This document shows, piece by piece, positions 4,200-5,590 of a DNA stretch of 5,590 nt. Position 1 is the first letter of the stretch; each line of letters begins with the position of its first letter. Location: contig JALWWR010000104.1 in NCBI GenBank assembly GCA_026993045.1, positions 1-5,590 on the forward strand, written 5' to 3'. The notes under the pieces were generated by a model, which worked only from the letters and a program-made list of their open reading frames with translations, made no database searches and was not told the origin of the DNA. Made by a program: the position numbers and the translations under genes. This DNA is from Thermodesulfatator sp. GTDB taxonomy: Bacteria; Desulfobacterota; Thermodesulfobacteria; Thermodesulfobacteriales; Thermodesulfobacteriaceae.

Positions 4200-5590
4200 G
4201 TGTTATTTTCCGAAGGTCTTTTAAAAGGAGAAAGTTGCAAATCTTGTCTGGAAAGATTTCCCATCGGTCTTTATTTAACCGAAGCCCGTCTAGAGGAAGG
4301 GAGGGTCTGGTGCAAGATTCAATTTGTGAATGCGGCTTATCAAGAACTTTGTGGCTACACGCAAGAAGAGATCGCCCAAGATCCTTACTGGTGGTGGGAA
4401 CACCTCCACTTTGAAGACCGCTCCCAAGTCCTTGAGAGTTTAAATCTCTATCTTGAAAAGGGCCTGTCTTCTGGTTGTCTTTCTTACCGGTTCCGCCATA
4501 AAGAAGGCCGGTATTTTTGGTTAAAAGACTATTTTGCCTTTTTAGGGCTTAGAGGATCCCATCTTCTTTGGGCTGGGGTGTGGGTAGATATCTCCCGAGA
4601 GAAGGCCCTTGAGGAAGAAATCCGGGAGCGGGAGGAATTTTTCCGCTTTTTTATGGACCACGCCCCGGTGGGCATCGTTATTTACGACGAACGCATCCTT
4701 TACGCCAATCCTTACGTGGAAAAGGTCTTGGGTTACAGCCTTGAGGAACTACAAAAGATGCCCGTTTGGGAATTGGTCCCCCCGGACTACCAAGAAGAGA
4801 TTCGCCAGATCGTACAGCGTCGTCTCCAAGGAGAGAAGATTCCCCGCCAGTATTTTGAGTTCCTAGTCCGTCGCAAAGACGGCCGGGAAAGGTTTGTACG
4901 GTTTTATGCTGAAACTGTTAAATACAAAAACCGCTATCTAGGGGTAGGAATCGGGGTGGACGTTACCCCTGAAAAGTATCTGGAGCGCAAACTCACCGAG
5001 GTCCTTCTCTTTGACTCTCTTACCGGGCTTCCTAACCGGACTCTTTTTCTAGAAAAACTCGAGGTCCTCTTGCATCGGGCTGAACGCCGTAAAGAAGAAC
5101 TCCTGGTTTGCGTCCTGGACCTCTCTAAATTTAGGGAGATCAACGCTTTTTACGGCTCCCAGATTGGAGATCGCCTTTTAAAGGCCGTGGCCCGACGGCT
5201 GGGGGCTTTTTTGCGGAAAAGTGATCTAAAATCCCGGCTTTTTGCCGACAAGTTTGCCCTGATTCTTCCCGAGATCCGGAGCACTTTTAGCCTTTGGACG
5301 GTCTTAGAAAAGATCCAACAGGTGTTTCGGGAACCTTTTCGACTTGACGGACTTGAAATCGAGCTAAACGCCGTTTTAGGCGGGGCGGTATATCCCAAAG
5401 ACGGGCTGAGCGCGGAGGAGCTACTCCATAAAGCCGAGATCGCCCTTAAGAGGGCTAAGGAGAAGGGGGAAAGCTGGGCCCTTTATTCCGAGGAAATGGG
5501 GGCGGAGCTTTTGGAAGAGGCCTTCTTCCGCCAAGCCCTTTTGGAGGGCCTTAAGAGACGAGAATTTTATGTAGTTTATCAACCTATTTG
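4200..5590 (+). CDS. PAS-PAS-GGDEF-EAL cyclic-di-GMP signalling protein, 3'-truncated by window edge
   Basis: The visible 463 residues form a cytoplasmic-looking sensor without membrane segments. A first PAS domain (about 17-134, with FVNAAYQELCGYT at 42-54) is joined by a charged helical linker (134-147) to a second PAS (about 147-262, with ILYANPYVEKVLGYSLEEL). A GGDEF domain opens with LFDSLTGLPNR (270-280) and runs to about 430. The EAL domain then begins with EFYVVYQPI (455-463) and continues past the edge. The GGDEF motif reads FADKF (348-352), so diguanylate cyclase activity is unlikely, although Asp307, Asn315 and Asp324 remain. The inhibitory-site pattern RKSD (339-342) sits at the canonical five-residue distance. 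The EAL domain is therefore the probable catalytic or binding unit, making a c-di-GMP phosphodiesterase the best guess; its catalytic residues are not visible. The GTG start is the only plausible one in frame. A CKSC motif (13-16) precedes the first PAS. Confidence 0.85.
   Translation, partial: MLFSEGLLKGESCKSCLERFPIGLYLTEARLEEGRVWCKIQFVNAAYQELCGYTQEEIAQDPYWWWEHLHFEDRSQVLESLNLYLEKGLSSGCLSYRFRHKEGRYFWLKDYFAFLGLRGSHLLWAGVWVDISREKALEEEIREREEFFRFFMDHAPVGIVIYDERILYANPYVEKVLGYSLEELQKMPVWELVPPDYQEEIRQIVQRRLQGEKIPRQYFEFLVRRKDGRERFVRFYAETVKYKNRYLGVGIGVDVTPEKYLERKLTEVLLFDSLTGLPNRTLFLEKLEVLLHRAERRKEELLVCVLDLSKFREINAFYGSQIGDRLLKAVARRLGAFLRKSDLKSRLFADKFALILPEIRSTFSLWTVLEKIQQVFREPFRLDGLEIELNAVLGGAVYPKDGLSAEELLHKAEIALKRAKEKGESWALYSEEMGAELLEEAFFRQALLEGLKRREFYVVYQPI

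Noticed and set aside
4609..4866. Plus-strand frame inside the second PAS domain
   Set aside because: Out of frame with the PAS-PAS-GGDEF-EAL protein, which has continuous domain homology through this stretch.
4934..5398. Minus-strand open frames opposite the GGDEF domain
   Set aside because: Ser/Arg-rich shadow translations opposite a clear PAS-GGDEF-EAL frame.

Overview
The window looks like chromosomal DNA from a moderately GC-rich bacterium with a compact genome. Proteins are rich in charged residues, intergenic gaps are short, and the gene set (an FmdE-type protein with a zinc ribbon, a short thermophile-type SpeD, an agmatinase-family SpeB) would suit an anaerobic, possibly thermophilic member of the Desulfobacterota/Thermodesulfobacteriota. 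That placement is inferred from protein style only. I see no mobile element, CRISPR array, tRNA or rRNA.

Layout: (1) positions 1-720 (+) hold the C-terminal part of the DNA polymerase III delta' subunit (holB), cut by the left edge. (2) 699-1301 (-) is an FmdE-family protein with a C-terminal four-cysteine zinc ribbon, overlapping holB tail to tail by 22 bp. (3) 1302-1486 is a divergent regulatory region with two face-to-face promoter candidates sharing -35 bases, a terminator-like hairpin in the speD leader, and an inverted repeat that includes the speD start codon. (4) 1487-2809 (+) is a speD-speB pair joined with no spacer. (5) 2795-3985 (-) is argD, overlapping the end of speB by 15 bp, with its own strong promoter. 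(6) 3986-4199 is an AT-rich divergent intergenic region with three hairpins and a series of imperfect repeats. (7) 4200-5590 (+) is a PAS-PAS-GGDEF-EAL signalling protein, cut by the right edge, whose GGDEF active-site motif is degenerate but whose inhibitory-site RxxD is kept.

The metabolic core is arginine/polyamine chemistry. ArgD belongs to arginine biosynthesis. SpeB hydrolyses agmatine or aminopropylagmatine. The SpeD homologue is either an S-adenosylmethionine decarboxylase or, given its tight coupling to SpeB with no other arginine decarboxylase in view, possibly a pyruvoyl arginine decarboxylase that feeds SpeB. The most interesting non-coding signal is the speD leader, where promoter, terminator-like hairpin and start-codon hairpin follow one another within about 160 bp and suggest attenuation or translational control. 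The c-di-GMP protein at the right appears unrelated to the metabolic genes.
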